From positions 5,961,001-6,025,000 of the forward strand of contig NZ_CP095049.1 in NCBI RefSeq assembly GCF_022919135.1: a stretch of 64,000 nt of DNA, written 5' to 3'. How positions within the stretch are numbered: position 1 is the stretch's first letter; each line of letters begins with the position of its first letter. Positions 36,628 to 44,519 of this stretch are shown one piece after another. The notes under the pieces are model-generated. The model had not been told where the DNA came from. It was given only the letters and a program-made list of their open reading frames with translations, and ran no database searches. The translations under genes and the position numbers were made by a program. This stretch comes from Hymenobacter cellulosivorans (GTDB taxonomy: Bacteria > Bacteroidota > Bacteroidia > Cytophagales > Hymenobacteraceae).

Positions 36628-36654
36628 AGCTCAAAGTTGCTCCCGAGGGTAGCC

Positions 36655-37044
36655 TTACGCCGCTTTTCGCCGGGACTTTTGTTGCACAGTAGCCGGAACA
36701 TTGGAAACAGGCAACTCCGCCGCCAGGGTATAGAGGTCCAGATACTGGGTATTGGGGGTGATACGGAAGATAATGCGCGTGACCTCGGCCGGGTAGTCGG
36801 CAAAGAGTGCTTCGGCCCGGTAGGGTGCTCGAAAGCGTAGGTGGCTCCCGTTACGCCCACCAGCGACCAGGTTACAACACGCTCCGGCGCGGCGGTCCAG
36901 CTGCCACGGCATGCGCCGGCTGGCGGGCGGCAGTAGATCCACCTGCAGGTGGGCATCGTGCATCAGCCGGGTAGCTTCGCCATTGAGGTTGATGATGCCG
37001 GAACGGTAGACGGTGAGCAGGGGTAGGTCTTGGATCAGGGGCAT
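36655..37044 (-). CDS. Phage hypothetical protein upstream of terminase
   Basis: The ATG at 37044 gives 129 residues (MPLIQDLPLLTVYRSGIINL...). It has no signal peptide, but Arg-rich and Cys-Cys segments in the middle. The final 15 codons run through the dispersed ACTTTTGTTGCACAG motif (36675-36696), which translates as ATVQQKS, so the C-terminus may have been replaced by that repeat. Confidence 0.55.
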   Translation of the reverse strand: MPLIQDLPLLTVYRSGIINLNGEATRLMHDAHLQVDLLPPASRRMPWQLDRRAGACCNLVAGGRNGSHLRFRAPYRAEALFADYPAEVTRIIFRITPNTQYLDLYTLAAELPVSNVPATVQQKSRRKAA

Positions 37045-37385
37045 GTTCTTACCTATACAACCGAGTTGCGCAGGTATCAAAACTGGCTCTATTCAGTATG
37101 CAGAGCTAGAAAAGGATAGTTAAAACATGTACAAGGCAACAAGTCCCCAATTATCTCAATGTGTATGGGTGTAACAAAGCATGATTAAACAGAATTAAAT
37201 CAACACTAAATAGAAAAACCACCTACATTTGTACCAATCCAGCCTATCAGGCATGGAACTGCTCTAGTTATCCCTGTTGCAACTTCTGGTCTATTTGCTC
37301 TGTGGCTCACAACCACTTAGCGCCTCTTCTATCTGTCTATAATCGTCAGATTGAGTGTAATGTCACCAAGTTCAACACATTATAT
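37045..37385. other. Divergent intergenic region with promoter-like box
   Basis: This AT-rich gap lies between the divergent phage late genes and the lipoprotein gene. TACATTTG at 37224-37231 matches the TAnnTTTG box and points toward the lipoprotein, 155 bases ahead of its start. No -33 match was found. No gene was seen. Confidence 0.4.
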
Positions 37386-38243
37386 ATGATGCAATTCCAT
37401 CGCGTTAACCTCCAAGTAGCAGCACTCGGTTTACTAGCTGTTCTTAGCCAATCATGCACGAAGCTTGAGGACCCTAAGCCAACAGCCCAGAATGCAAGTA
37501 CCAACATTACCACGAGTGAAGCCCAAGGGCTCTTTTTACGAAACAGTTTAGCTGAGCACACTGGTAATCAACTAGTAGGCGAGGAAGAGCCTTCTTTCTC
37601 CATTGTCGACCATTTGGCTTGGCAGCGTGCTGTCCTTGTCGGACAAGGGAGTGAGCAACTAATGCTCGTGCCGCTGGCCAGTGACGCTGCTTTGTTCGCA
37701 AACAGTGATTACACGGGAGCCCGCTACGTGGTTGTAACGCGGAAGGCTGATAATACCCTAGAAGGTAACCTAGTAGAGCTCTTGGCGCGTCGTAGAGATG
37801 CGCCGGTGGATACTACGGCTCTTTTCACGCAACTCTACCAAAACTATCGCAGTGGTATTTGGAATGCCTCTATTCAGGGGGATGGCTTAGTATCGGTCTA
37901 TACTGCTGATTACGAGTATCTGGTAGGAAAACGGTTTCGAGGCGGTATATGGGACAAGCAAGAAAACGAGCTTGTCGTTATGTCACGCTCAAATAACGCT
38001 GAATCAACTAGAGCAGAGAGTACTACTGATGATGGTATCATAGCTAACCTCGTCCAAGGCGGAAACCGTTGCACAGACTGGTATGATAGAAACGGAGACT
38101 ATATTACCACTACTGGGGATTGTGGCAGTGGCGGCGGAGGCGGTGCCGGAACATACACAGGCGGCGGCGGACCAGGTGGTTCTCCAACTGGTTCTGGCGG
38201 GTATGGTGGTCATGGATCCCCGGTGGTAGTGGGATGTCCTTAG
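37386..38243 (+). CDS. Lipoprotein with Gly-rich C-terminus
   Basis: The ATG at 37386 (or 37389) gives 285 residues with a lipoprotein signal ending LAVLSQSC. The body alternates beta strands (residues 75-220), and the C-terminal 50 residues are Gly/Ser-rich with scattered Cys (CTDWYDRNG, GDCGSGGGGG, end GCP). The C-terminal pattern is like that of small Bacteroidota lipoproteins in repetitive families. It overlaps the next gene by ten bases, so the two are probably translated together. It is cargo on the opposite strand to the phage genes. Confidence 0.65.
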   Translation: MMQFHRVNLQVAALGLLAVLSQSCTKLEDPKPTAQNASTNITTSEAQGLFLRNSLAEHTGNQLVGEEEPSFSIVDHLAWQRAVLVGQGSEQLMLVPLASDAALFANSDYTGARYVVVTRKADNTLEGNLVELLARRRDAPVDTTALFTQLYQNYRSGIWNASIQGDGLVSVYTADYEYLVGKRFRGGIWDKQENELVVMSRSNNAESTRAESTTDDGIIANLVQGGNRCTDWYDRNGDYITTTGDCGSGGGGGAGTYTGGGGPGGSPTGSGGYGGHGSPVVVGCP

Positions 38244-38593
38244 TAAGTATTACGAATGGTGATGCTGAAGATGCTCCAACTGAAGCCCCGTCAGATTATA
38301 GCAAGGTATGCAAAGTAAACCTCAGTGGGTACGATGCAACTGTACTTGTATTAGCCACGTCAAGTACGCATACAATTGATAAGATAGTAATGAGACTTAA
38401 CGGCCTTACTCCATTCATGAAGTTTGAGCAGATAGGAGAAACAGGATCTTATGATAAAGCCAATAACGCCTACCGATTCGAAGTTTTTTACCAAATCTCT
38501 ACTGAAGGGATTACACAAAATGGCAGAATAGAAAGCCTAGTTGGCGTTGTCTACTTGCGCACAAATAAATATACTTTACGCCGTATGCGGTAG
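38234..38593 (+). CDS. Small protein translated with the lipoprotein
   Basis: The ATG at 38234 gives 119 residues; upstream frame sequence is Trp/Arg-rich and non-coding. The sequence MSLVSITNGDAEDAPTEAPS is followed by beta strands and a single Cys. There is no signal peptide. Overlap with the lipoprotein stop suggests coupling. The family is not recognised. Confidence 0.5.
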   Translation: MSLVSITNGDAEDAPTEAPSDYSKVCKVNLSGYDATVLVLATSSTHTIDKIVMRLNGLTPFMKFEQIGETGSYDKANNAYRFEVFYQISTEGITQNGRIESLVGVVYLRTNKYTLRRMR

Positions 38594-38620
38594 TGTCTCA
38601 CTTTTTGAAACATTGATAGT

Positions 38621-38746
38621 ATGAGCGGCGATTTTATCTTTTTGGTTGGGTGGGGCATCTTTATCGGAGGTGCTATTCTCGCATTTTTGGTGATACGTAA
38701 ATTTCTAAGCACCCCTAAAACGCGCGATAAAGACCACCAAGGCTAG
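38621..38746 (+). CDS. 41-residue single-pass membrane protein
   Basis: The ATG at 38621 gives MSGDFIFLVGWGIFIGGAIL then AFLVIRKFLS and a charged tail (TPKTRDKDHQG). There is one transmembrane segment at residues 5-25. It is 27 bases after the previous gene and before a terminator. A small holin- or toxin-like membrane peptide is possible but unproven. Confidence 0.5.
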   Translation: MSGDFIFLVGWGIFIGGAILAFLVIRKFLSTPKTRDKDHQG

Positions 38747-38776
38747 CAGCTAGCAAGGCTCCTGCTTGTGCATAGA

Positions 38777-38808
38777 GAAAAGCTCCGGCAGATGTCGGAG
38801 CTTTTTTT
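38777..38808 (+). terminator. Intrinsic terminator ending the lipoprotein unit
   Basis: GAAAAGCTCCG and CGGAGCTTTTTTT pair around GCAGATGT. The stem also abuts the stop of the convergent phage gene at 38807. Confidence 0.8.
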
Positions 38809-38995
38809 ATACCCTCCCCCGCTTCTTCAACTCTGGGTGGGCGCTGATGAAGGACTTGAGGCTGCCCACCGAACGGCCCAGTTCTGAGGCGCAGGCCTTC
38901 GCCTTCTTCGTGCTGGAGGTATAGTGGATGAGCAGGTAATTGTAGTCGGCAGTACGGTAGGCCCGCCGGGATTGCACAGTACGGGTTGGAGACAT
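38807..38995 (-). CDS. Small basic phage protein
   Basis: This 62-residue protein (MSPTRTVQSRRAYRTADYNY...) has many Lys and Arg and a helix with ELGRSVGSLKSFISAHPEL, reminiscent of a single helix-turn-helix that compares with small phage regulators. It is the last early-region gene before the lipoprotein cargo. Confidence 0.5.
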   Translation of the reverse strand: MSPTRTVQSRRAYRTADYNYLLIHYTSSTKKAKACASELGRSVGSLKSFISAHPELKKRGRV

Positions 38996-39033
38996 GGAAT
39001 CAGGTCGTTGTAGGTAGCTAAGTTTCTTGGAGT

Positions 39034-39225
39034 TTATTCGTCTAAGTCCTGGGCGGTGATGGTCAGGTTCAGGCAGCGGATGCCGTGGTGTTTGGCCAGA
39101 CGGTGCAGGTCGGCAATCACCTCGGGTGGGACATTGGTAAACACCACACGCCCGGGCACACCGGTGGCGACGGCGTACCCGGGCGGGGCTGTAGGAGAAG
39201 GTTTGGTGGGTTGCTTCGCCATCAA
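39034..39225 (-). CDS. Small phage hypothetical protein
   Basis: This is a 63-residue protein with a Pro-rich start and a VPPEVIADLHRLAKHHGI helix. Its start overlaps the previous stop by four bases, so it belongs to the same operon. Confidence 0.45.
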   Translation of the reverse strand: MMAKQPTKPSPTAPPGYAVATGVPGRVVFTNVPPEVIADLHRLAKHHGIRCLNLTITAQDLDE

Positions 39226-39488
39226 TTGATTGGAGGAGGGAAAAACGCCAGCGTGAGGACCTGCTTCAACTGCGCCGCCTTTTCATCATTCACCTCAAAG
39301 CAGTAAGTAGTACTGTCCTCGTCCTGGGCGAACGAGAAGCCTTGCAGGATTTCAACTTCAAAGGCAGCTAGCAGAGATTCACCCCACGCCGACTGCTGGG
39401 CCACGGTGCTCAGCGTCATTTCAACCGGGTGTGGGCCAGTGGGCTGCTGGTTGTCGTCGAGCGGAGTAGTGATATGAATCCGGTTCAT
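39222..39488 (-). CDS. Phage hypothetical protein
   Basis: This is an 88-residue acidic protein with no recognised motif (HITTPLDDNQQPTGPHP, then FEVNDEKAAQLKQVL). Overlapping start and stop codons on both sides place it in the early operon. Confidence 0.5.
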   Translation of the reverse strand: MNRIHITTPLDDNQQPTGPHPVEMTLSTVAQQSAWGESLLAAFEVEILQGFSFAQDEDSTTYCFEVNDEKAAQLKQVLTLAFFPPPIN

Positions 39489-40396
39489 TTGCTCTCACCT
39501 CCTTCCTGCCCATGCTTCACGTACTGCGGCTCCCGGTCCTCGGCCCAGTCCACGACATCCTGCAGGGCCCGCTCCGGAGAGTCCCAGCCGTTGCCGGTGG
39601 CGGTACCGACAGCAGGCCGGCCGAACCAGAGCAGGCGGCCAGCACCTTGGATGCAGGTAATGGTACCGAGTACAGCACTACCGCGGCGCACCTCGGCGGC
39701 TGGCTGGTCGGGGGCGGTCGGAAACTGGCAGGTGGGCGCTACGTCCACCACTTCAATGGTGACGCGCACCTGCTTGCCCTCCATGCCGTTCTGCTCGATG
39801 ATGCGGCGCAGGGCATCGGCGGGCTTGGTGCCGTGCCAGTGGAAGAGGCGGCAGTGAATCTTCTCGTGGCGCCGGCGGAATACCATGGTGGCCGAGCAGA
39901 TGGCGGTGGGCTGGGTGTTCTGTAGTGGGGCGGGTCGCAATACCTCCGATGGCCGACGCAAGCCCTTTGCTGGACATTCTGGTGTATTGCATTCAAGCCC
40001 GTTTTCGTACTGGTCGCGCCACGCACCACAATCAGGGCATGTATCGGGTACTCCTTGCCCACGCTTCACCCATTGGGGCTTTAGCCCGCGGTTGTTGCCA
40101 AAGAATAGCACCATATCCCCGTTCTGGGGGTGGCTAGTAGCTACAGGGGTGGGCTCAACGGGGGCGGCGACGGAGCGGAAAGCTTCAATTGCCTTTGCCA
40201 AGCTCCGCTCTGCATCGGAGTAGTTGTTGCGGTGGTGCTGGGTAACACGGCGGGCCGACCCGTAGGCATTTTTCACCTTTTGGAAGATATCCCACTCAAA
40301 TAGCAGGCACTTGACCTTGTTGTAGAGTTCAGCTTGGTTGTTCCCTACTAGAGGAAGTTCGGGGCGGGCGGGGATATTTTTTTCTTCGTGAATCAT
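39485..40396 (-). CDS. Phage protein with a zinc-ribbon-like Cys cluster
   Basis: This is a 303-residue protein. CPDCGAW and LECNTPEC, at about residues 120-143, give four Cys in a zinc-ribbon pattern. The N-terminal part (residues 15-75) is helical, with basic residues; the C-terminus ends in a small acidic DNA-interaction-like segment. It may bind nucleic acid, but the function is not known. It overlaps its neighbours. Confidence 0.55.
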   Translation of the reverse strand: MIHEEKNIPARPELPLVGNNQAELYNKVKCLLFEWDIFQKVKNAYGSARRVTQHHRNNYSDAERSLAKAIEAFRSVAAPVEPTPVATSHPQNGDMVLFFGNNRGLKPQWVKRGQGVPDTCPDCGAWRDQYENGLECNTPECPAKGLRRPSEVLRPAPLQNTQPTAICSATMVFRRRHEKIHCRLFHWHGTKPADALRRIIEQNGMEGKQVRVTIEVVDVAPTCQFPTAPDQPAAEVRRGSAVLGTITCIQGAGRLLWFGRPAVGTATGNGWDSPERALQDVVDWAEDREPQYVKHGQEGGESK

Positions 40397-40584
40397 AAGT
40401 AATTAAGTTTTGAGGGTATAATGACAATGGCAGTATTTCCAGTGGGCCGGGCAATCATCTCCCGGAGCATGGCCTCGGCCTCGATGCGCTCCAGCATCTT
40501 GCCGCGGCGGTAGACACGCCGCAGCTGGTGCAGCTCGGCCAGGGTCAGGCTGGCCAGCCGGCGCCGTGTCTGGTGGCGGTTCAT
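40393..40584 (-). CDS. Small basic phage protein
   Basis: This 63-residue protein is highly Arg-rich (MNRHQTRRRLASLTLAELHQ...) with an amphipathic helix. Starts and stops overlap on both sides, so it is part of the early operon. Function unknown. Confidence 0.45.
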   Translation of the reverse strand: MNRHQTRRRLASLTLAELHQLRRVYRRGKMLERIEAEAMLREMIARPTGNTAIVIIPSKLNYL

Positions 40585-41030
40585 CAGAAGGGCAAGCTCG
40601 TAGCATGCACCTGCTGCTCTACTTCAGCTGGCAGACTCCAGAGGCTCAGGGCCCCTTTGCAGGGTACGGGCGTGTTGCAACAAAGAGGAGCAATCAGACG
40701 CCACGCATAGCGGCCGGGCGTGTAGTCGCCACAAGCCAGCTCGGTAATGCTCAGGTGCGACATACTCAGCGTTGTGTGCGTACTGACCACTTCGCAGGTA
40801 CCCAGCACGACGCCGCGGGGCAAGGTGTCGAAGTCCAAACCATGCCGCTGTAGGATAGCGGAGATTTCGGGGCAGGTGGCCGCTACTTGACGGGCCCAGG
40901 CAGGCTTTCCAACACTTGCATGGATAGCCAGCGGGCCACGGTGCTTCGTATCCCAAGAGCGGGTTTCGTATTGCTTATAGCCCAGCATGATGAGCGTGGC
41001 ATAGGGTTGAATGAGAGATAAGGCTTTCAT
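40584..41030 (-). CDS. ASCH-domain protein
   Basis: This 148-residue protein is a complete ASCH domain. It has LSLIQPYATLIMLGYKQYE near the start, RGPLAIHAS next, and GDYTPGRYAWRL at about 100-112. ASCH domains bind RNA, and some cleave modified nucleosides such as N4-acetylcytidine. In a phage early operon it may act on RNA or nucleotides. It is coupled to both neighbours by overlaps of one to four bases. Confidence 0.75.
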   Translation of the reverse strand: MKALSLIQPYATLIMLGYKQYETRSWDTKHRGPLAIHASVGKPAWARQVAATCPEISAILQRHGLDFDTLPRGVVLGTCEVVSTHTTLSMSHLSITELACGDYTPGRYAWRLIAPLCCNTPVPCKGALSLWSLPAEVEQQVHATSLPF

Positions 41031-41212
41031 CGTTGAGAAGTTGACTGGGTAGAAAGTTGACGGTATTGGGCTTCGGCCTCGGCCAGCTCCAGGCCGGGGC
41101 CGCTACGCTGCTGGTAGTATTTGCGCAGGTTTTCGAAGTCCTTGGGGCTGGCCTTGCGCAGCACGCCGGCCACGAAGCGCTCCATTTCGGGAGAATATTC
41201 CTCGTCACTCAT
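41027..41212 (-). CDS. Small phage protein
   Basis: This 61-residue acidic protein (MSDEEYSPEMERFVAGVLRK...) lies between the DnaB helicase and the ASCH gene, overlapping the latter by four bases. It is helical, with no recognised motif. Confidence 0.5.
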   Translation of the reverse strand: MSDEEYSPEMERFVAGVLRKASPKDFENLRKYYQQRSGPGLELAEAEAQYRQLSTQSTSQR

Positions 41213-41214
41213 GG

Positions 41215-42693
41215 CTAAAAGGGCATTTCCTCCTCCTCGAAGCGGCTTTCAGGCAGCTTACCCAGCTGCACCGTGGTGCGGGTGTCCTTGTCGTAGAAGG
41301 CCCGCTCCCCCGCCGGCGCGGGGCTCGTGTCGATATCTGAGTAGCGACCAAAAGCCATTTTCGAACTCACGATTAGCGCGTCATCACCGGTGGCCGTGCT
41401 ACCGTTGCGGTGCTTGGCCACAATCAGCTCCGTGGTGTCCTTCGTGGAGTTGCCCATTTCGTCCTCCATGATTTTGTAGTACTCGGCCCGGTAGAGGAAC
41501 ACCACCATGTCGGCGTCCTGCTCAATGGCCCCCGATTCGCGCAGGTCGCTGAGCATGGGCCGCTTGTCGCCGCCGCGCTGCTCGACGGAGCGGGAGAGCT
41601 GGGAGAGAGCCATCACCGGCAGGTCCAGTTCCTTGGCCAGCTTCTTCAGGCCGCGGCTGATGGCACTGATTTCCTGCTCCCGGTTGCCCTTCACCTCCGG
41701 GGCCGTCATCAGCTGCAGGTAGTCGACGACAATCCAGCGGATGCCGTACTCGGCCTTGAGCTTGGTCGCCTTGGCGCGCAGCTCGCCCAGGCTCAGCGAC
41801 GCCGTGTCGTCGATGTAGAGCCCGATGGATTTGAGCTTACTGGCCCGCTCCCGGATAGCCTCGGCTTCCTCTCGGCCGCCATCGAGCTTGCCCTTCAGGA
41901 GCTGCTGGGTGGTATAGCCGGCTTCGGTGGCTACCATCTTGCGCACCAGTTGCCGCTCCCCCATCTCCAGCGAGAAGATGGCCCCCGGGTAGCCGGCCTT
42001 GGCGGCATACACGCCGTTGCTCAGCACCAGGCTGGTTTTGCCCATCCCGGGCCGGGCCGCAATGATGACCAGGTCGGAGTCCTGCCAGCCACCGGTCAGC
42101 CGGTCTAGCAGGCTCAGGCCCGCCGGCACCCCAGTCAGGCCACCGGTTTGCTCAGTGGCATGCACGATGTCGTCGATGATGGAATCGTAGAGCTCAGCCA
42201 CGGCGCGGGGCCGCTTGAGCTGCAGGGCAGCGTGGGCCGAGTTGAGCAGCTTCTGGGCCTCGGTCAGCAGCTCGAAAGAGTCCTGCATGGCGTCGTAGGA
42301 CTTGGCCACCAGCAGCCGGCCAATCTCGCCCATGCGCCGCTTGGTGTAGAGCTCGAGCAGTTGCAGCACATGCGTTTCGACGTGGGCCGAGGAGTTGACG
42401 CTTTGCACGATGGCCTCGTAGGCATCCAGTACGCCGTGCTTGGGCAGGGCCCCGTCCTGCCCAAGGCGCAGGTGCAGGCTCACGGCATCCACGGCGCGGC
42501 CAGCGATGAACAGGCGCACCATGCTGCGGAAGAGCAGGCGGTGGGGAGCCTGGTAAAACACGTCCTCGGTGGTGCCCAGCAGGCCCATGGCCGTGCGCAG
42601 GCCGTCGGCATCGACGAGCATGGCACCCAGAACGGCCAACTCCAAGTCGTCAGCGTGTGGGGGAACGTGGTTGAAATGCTTGGGAGTTTCCAT
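41215..42693 (-). CDS. dnaB: Replicative DNA helicase, DnaB family
   Basis: This 492-residue protein has normal DnaB length. The N-terminal primase-interaction domain covers residues 12-115 (DLELAVLGAMLVDADGLRTA). The RecA-like motor starts near 180. Walker A is ARPGMGKTS at about 213-221 and Walker B is WIVVDYLQLM near 325, with an ALSQLSRSVEQR arginine-finger segment after it. It unwinds phage DNA and is loaded at the origin by the initiator encoded just upstream; initiator stop and helicase start overlap. This is the phage copy, not the chromosomal gene. Confidence 0.93.
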   Translation of the reverse strand: METPKHFNHVPPHADDLELAVLGAMLVDADGLRTAMGLLGTTEDVFYQAPHRLLFRSMVRLFIAGRAVDAVSLHLRLGQDGALPKHGVLDAYEAIVQSVNSSAHVETHVLQLLELYTKRRMGEIGRLLVAKSYDAMQDSFELLTEAQKLLNSAHAALQLKRPRAVAELYDSIIDDIVHATEQTGGLTGVPAGLSLLDRLTGGWQDSDLVIIAARPGMGKTSLVLSNGVYAAKAGYPGAIFSLEMGERQLVRKMVATEAGYTTQQLLKGKLDGGREEAEAIRERASKLKSIGLYIDDTASLSLGELRAKATKLKAEYGIRWIVVDYLQLMTAPEVKGNREQEISAISRGLKKLAKELDLPVMALSQLSRSVEQRGGDKRPMLSDLRESGAIEQDADMVVFLYRAEYYKIMEDEMGNSTKDTTELIVAKHRNGSTATGDDALIVSSKMAFGRYSDIDTSPAPAGERAFYDKDTRTTVQLGKLPESRFEEEEMPF

Positions 42694-43676
42694 TACAGGT
42701 AGTCTTTTTGGAGTTGTTGCTGTTGCTGGGTGGCGTAGTCACGGCCACCGCTGGATTTCTGGTTGGCCTCACTGCCCATCGGGTCCCGGGTTACCAGGCC
42801 GCGCTTTTGGTCATGGGCATCGTTGGTCAGGTAGTTCTGGGCAAATACCTTCCAGCTCATCTGGCCGACCTCTACCCGGTCGGGCAAGTCCTCGGCCTTG
42901 CTGGTGATTTGGCGCAGGTAGTAGGGAATGCAGGCCTTGCCGAAGGAGAGGTTGCGGGCCAATTCAGCCAGGCCCTCGGCCGTGGCGTACTTCGATTCGC
43001 GGAAGGGCAGCTTGCGCGGCTCAGCCGGCGCGGCGGCCCGCCCCCCTGTGTTCTGCGGTACCAGGGGTTGGCTGGCAGGGTGAGGAGTATTTCTTTCCTC
43101 CAACACCTGGACCGACGAAGGCGAGGGCGCAGCTTCTTCCTCTTCTTCTCTTACTCTAGAACTATCTGTATTCTGTTCCTTATTATTAATGGTGTCAAAA
43201 TTTGACACCTTACCTGACACCTTATTGGCCGATAAGGTGTCAGTTTTTGACACCATAGCTGACACCTTATTGGGCCGGAAGGTGTCAGAATTTGACACCT
43301 TATTGGTGCCGGTTTTCAGGGCGTACACACAGGAATCACCGGCACCGTTGCCACCCGATTGGTAGGCCAGCAGACCGCGCGTTTCCAGCTCGGTGCGGGC
43401 CTTCTTCATCGTGTTGAGCACGCCGCCAAACAGCAGCGTCAGGCGACGGTCCGACAGCACGAAGACGGCGGGCCACTGGCTGCCTTCCCGTTGCCGGTTG
43501 CACTCGCCCAGCAGCTTCACATAGAGCCGCGTGGCCGAGGCCGAAAACGACTGTTCGGAGTCTAGCTGCTCGAAGCGGTTGAGGAAGTCGATATAGGTCA
43601 TGGGGCGGGTGGTGATACTGGGCACGGCCGGGGTGCCGGCGCTGTCGGCGTGCAGGAAGCGCTGGGCGTGGTTCAT
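42693..43676 (-). CDS. Phage replication initiator / helicase-loader-like protein with in-gene iterons
   Basis: The ATG at 43676 overlaps the methylase stop as ATGA, giving 327 residues. The N-terminal 115 residues form a winged-helix replication domain (YIDFLNRFEQLDSEQSF, then LTLLFGGVLNTMKKARTELE). The middle is a repetitive segment encoded by 45-base repeats (VSNSDT, VSKTDT and VSNFDT units), followed by an acidic run of Glu. The C-terminal part has the helicase-loader-like YATAEGLAELARNLSFGKAC. It resembles lambda O in layout: initiator, origin inside the gene and helicase downstream. Confidence 0.78.
   Translation of the reverse strand: MNHAQRFLHADSAGTPAVPSITTRPMTYIDFLNRFEQLDSEQSFSASATRLYVKLLGECNRQREGSQWPAVFVLSDRRLTLLFGGVLNTMKKARTELETRGLLAYQSGGNGAGDSCVYALKTGTNKVSNSDTFRPNKVSAMVSKTDTLSANKVSGKVSNFDTINNKEQNTDSSRVREEEEEAAPSPSSVQVLEERNTPHPASQPLVPQNTGGRAAAPAEPRKLPFRESKYATAEGLAELARNLSFGKACIPYYLRQITSKAEDLPDRVEVGQMSWKVFAQNYLTNDAHDQKRGLVTRDPMGSEANQKSSGGRDYATQQQQQLQKDYL
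43191..43299. repeat. 45-base iterons forming the likely phage replication origin
   Basis: Three palindromes GGTGTCA(N)5TGACACC start at 43191, 43236 and 43281, spaced exactly 45 bases. Between them lie two extra TGACACCTTATTGG copies. They lie inside the initiator gene, as in the lambda origin. Each 45-base unit encodes 15 residues, so the repeat keeps the frame. Confidence 0.8.
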
Positions 43677-44518
43677 GCGGTTGGGCAGAAAAGCGTGGGG
43701 GTAGCAGCCGCAGCTCGAGCGTTCAGCCAGAGGCATTCCGTCCGCCCAGCGTTACCGGACTTGCGTTGCCGAGCGGCGCTGGCATGGGAGGCGACTTTCA
43801 TGCGCCGACGATGCCAGCCCGCAGCCAGCAGGGGCTCGTAGAGGTCACTATCATAGCCCGATAGCAGGATGCTACCCGTTGCCCGCAGGCACCAGCCAAT
43901 CAACTCCTGGTGCTGGGCATCGGTCATCTCGTGGGCGTAGCCGTCGTTGGCCGTGCGGGTGGAGCGCACGTAAGGCGGGTCCAGGTAGAAGAGCGTGTCG
44001 GGCCCGTCGTGTTGCCGGCAGATGCTTTGCCAGTCGCAGCACTCCAGCAGCACCGTGCGCAGCCGGCCGCATACCTCTGGAATTCGGCACTGCCCATTGA
44101 CGAACGTATCCGCTACCGAGCCTTTATAGGCCGCCCCGCCGAAGCTGAACGACTTGCTTACCAATGCCCCATCTCGGCTCTGGGCCAAATGGGTGTAGGT
44201 GCGGCGGGCCCGCTCGATGTGATCTACCCGCTCGGGCTGCCAGTTGCGCACAGCCGCTGCGTGCTCCTTGCGGGCGTAAGGTGTCAAGGCTAGTGCCTCG
44301 CGCAATGCTTCGGGCTGCTCACGAACCACCCGGAAGAGGTTTACCAGGTCTCCAGACAGGTCGTTATACACCTCCACCCGACTCGGGCGCTTCTGCATCA
44401 GGATGCCGCACATACCACCGAAGGGCTCCACGTAGATGTCGTGAGGCGGCAACTGGGACGTAATCCAGGCGCCAACGGGGCCGGCCTTACCGCCATAGTA
44501 TCCAAGGAGTGATTTCAT
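43673..44518 (-). CDS. dam: DNA adenine methylase (Dam/D12 class)
   Basis: The ATG at 44518 gives 281 residues. The AdoMet-binding start LGYYGGKAG (residues 4-12) and motif IV DPPY (about 182-185) are those of N6-adenine D12-class enzymes. The helical target-recognition region lies between. The product probably methylates phage DNA, to protect it from restriction or to time replication and packaging. The target is not predictable from sequence alone. The gene is coupled to the initiator by an ATGA overlap. Confidence 0.87.
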   Translation of the reverse strand: MKSLLGYYGGKAGPVGAWITSQLPPHDIYVEPFGGMCGILMQKRPSRVEVYNDLSGDLVNLFRVVREQPEALREALALTPYARKEHAAAVRNWQPERVDHIERARRTYTHLAQSRDGALVSKSFSFGGAAYKGSVADTFVNGQCRIPEVCGRLRTVLLECCDWQSICRQHDGPDTLFYLDPPYVRSTRTANDGYAHEMTDAQHQELIGWCLRATGSILLSGYDSDLYEPLLAAGWHRRRMKVASHASAARQRKSGNAGRTECLWLNARAAAATPTLFCPTA

Positions 44519-44519
44519 C

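Noticed and set aside
43191..43299. CRISPR-like array of direct repeats
   Set aside because: The repeats are contiguous 45-base units inside a coding frame without spacers of constant length and unrelated sequence; they are iterons.
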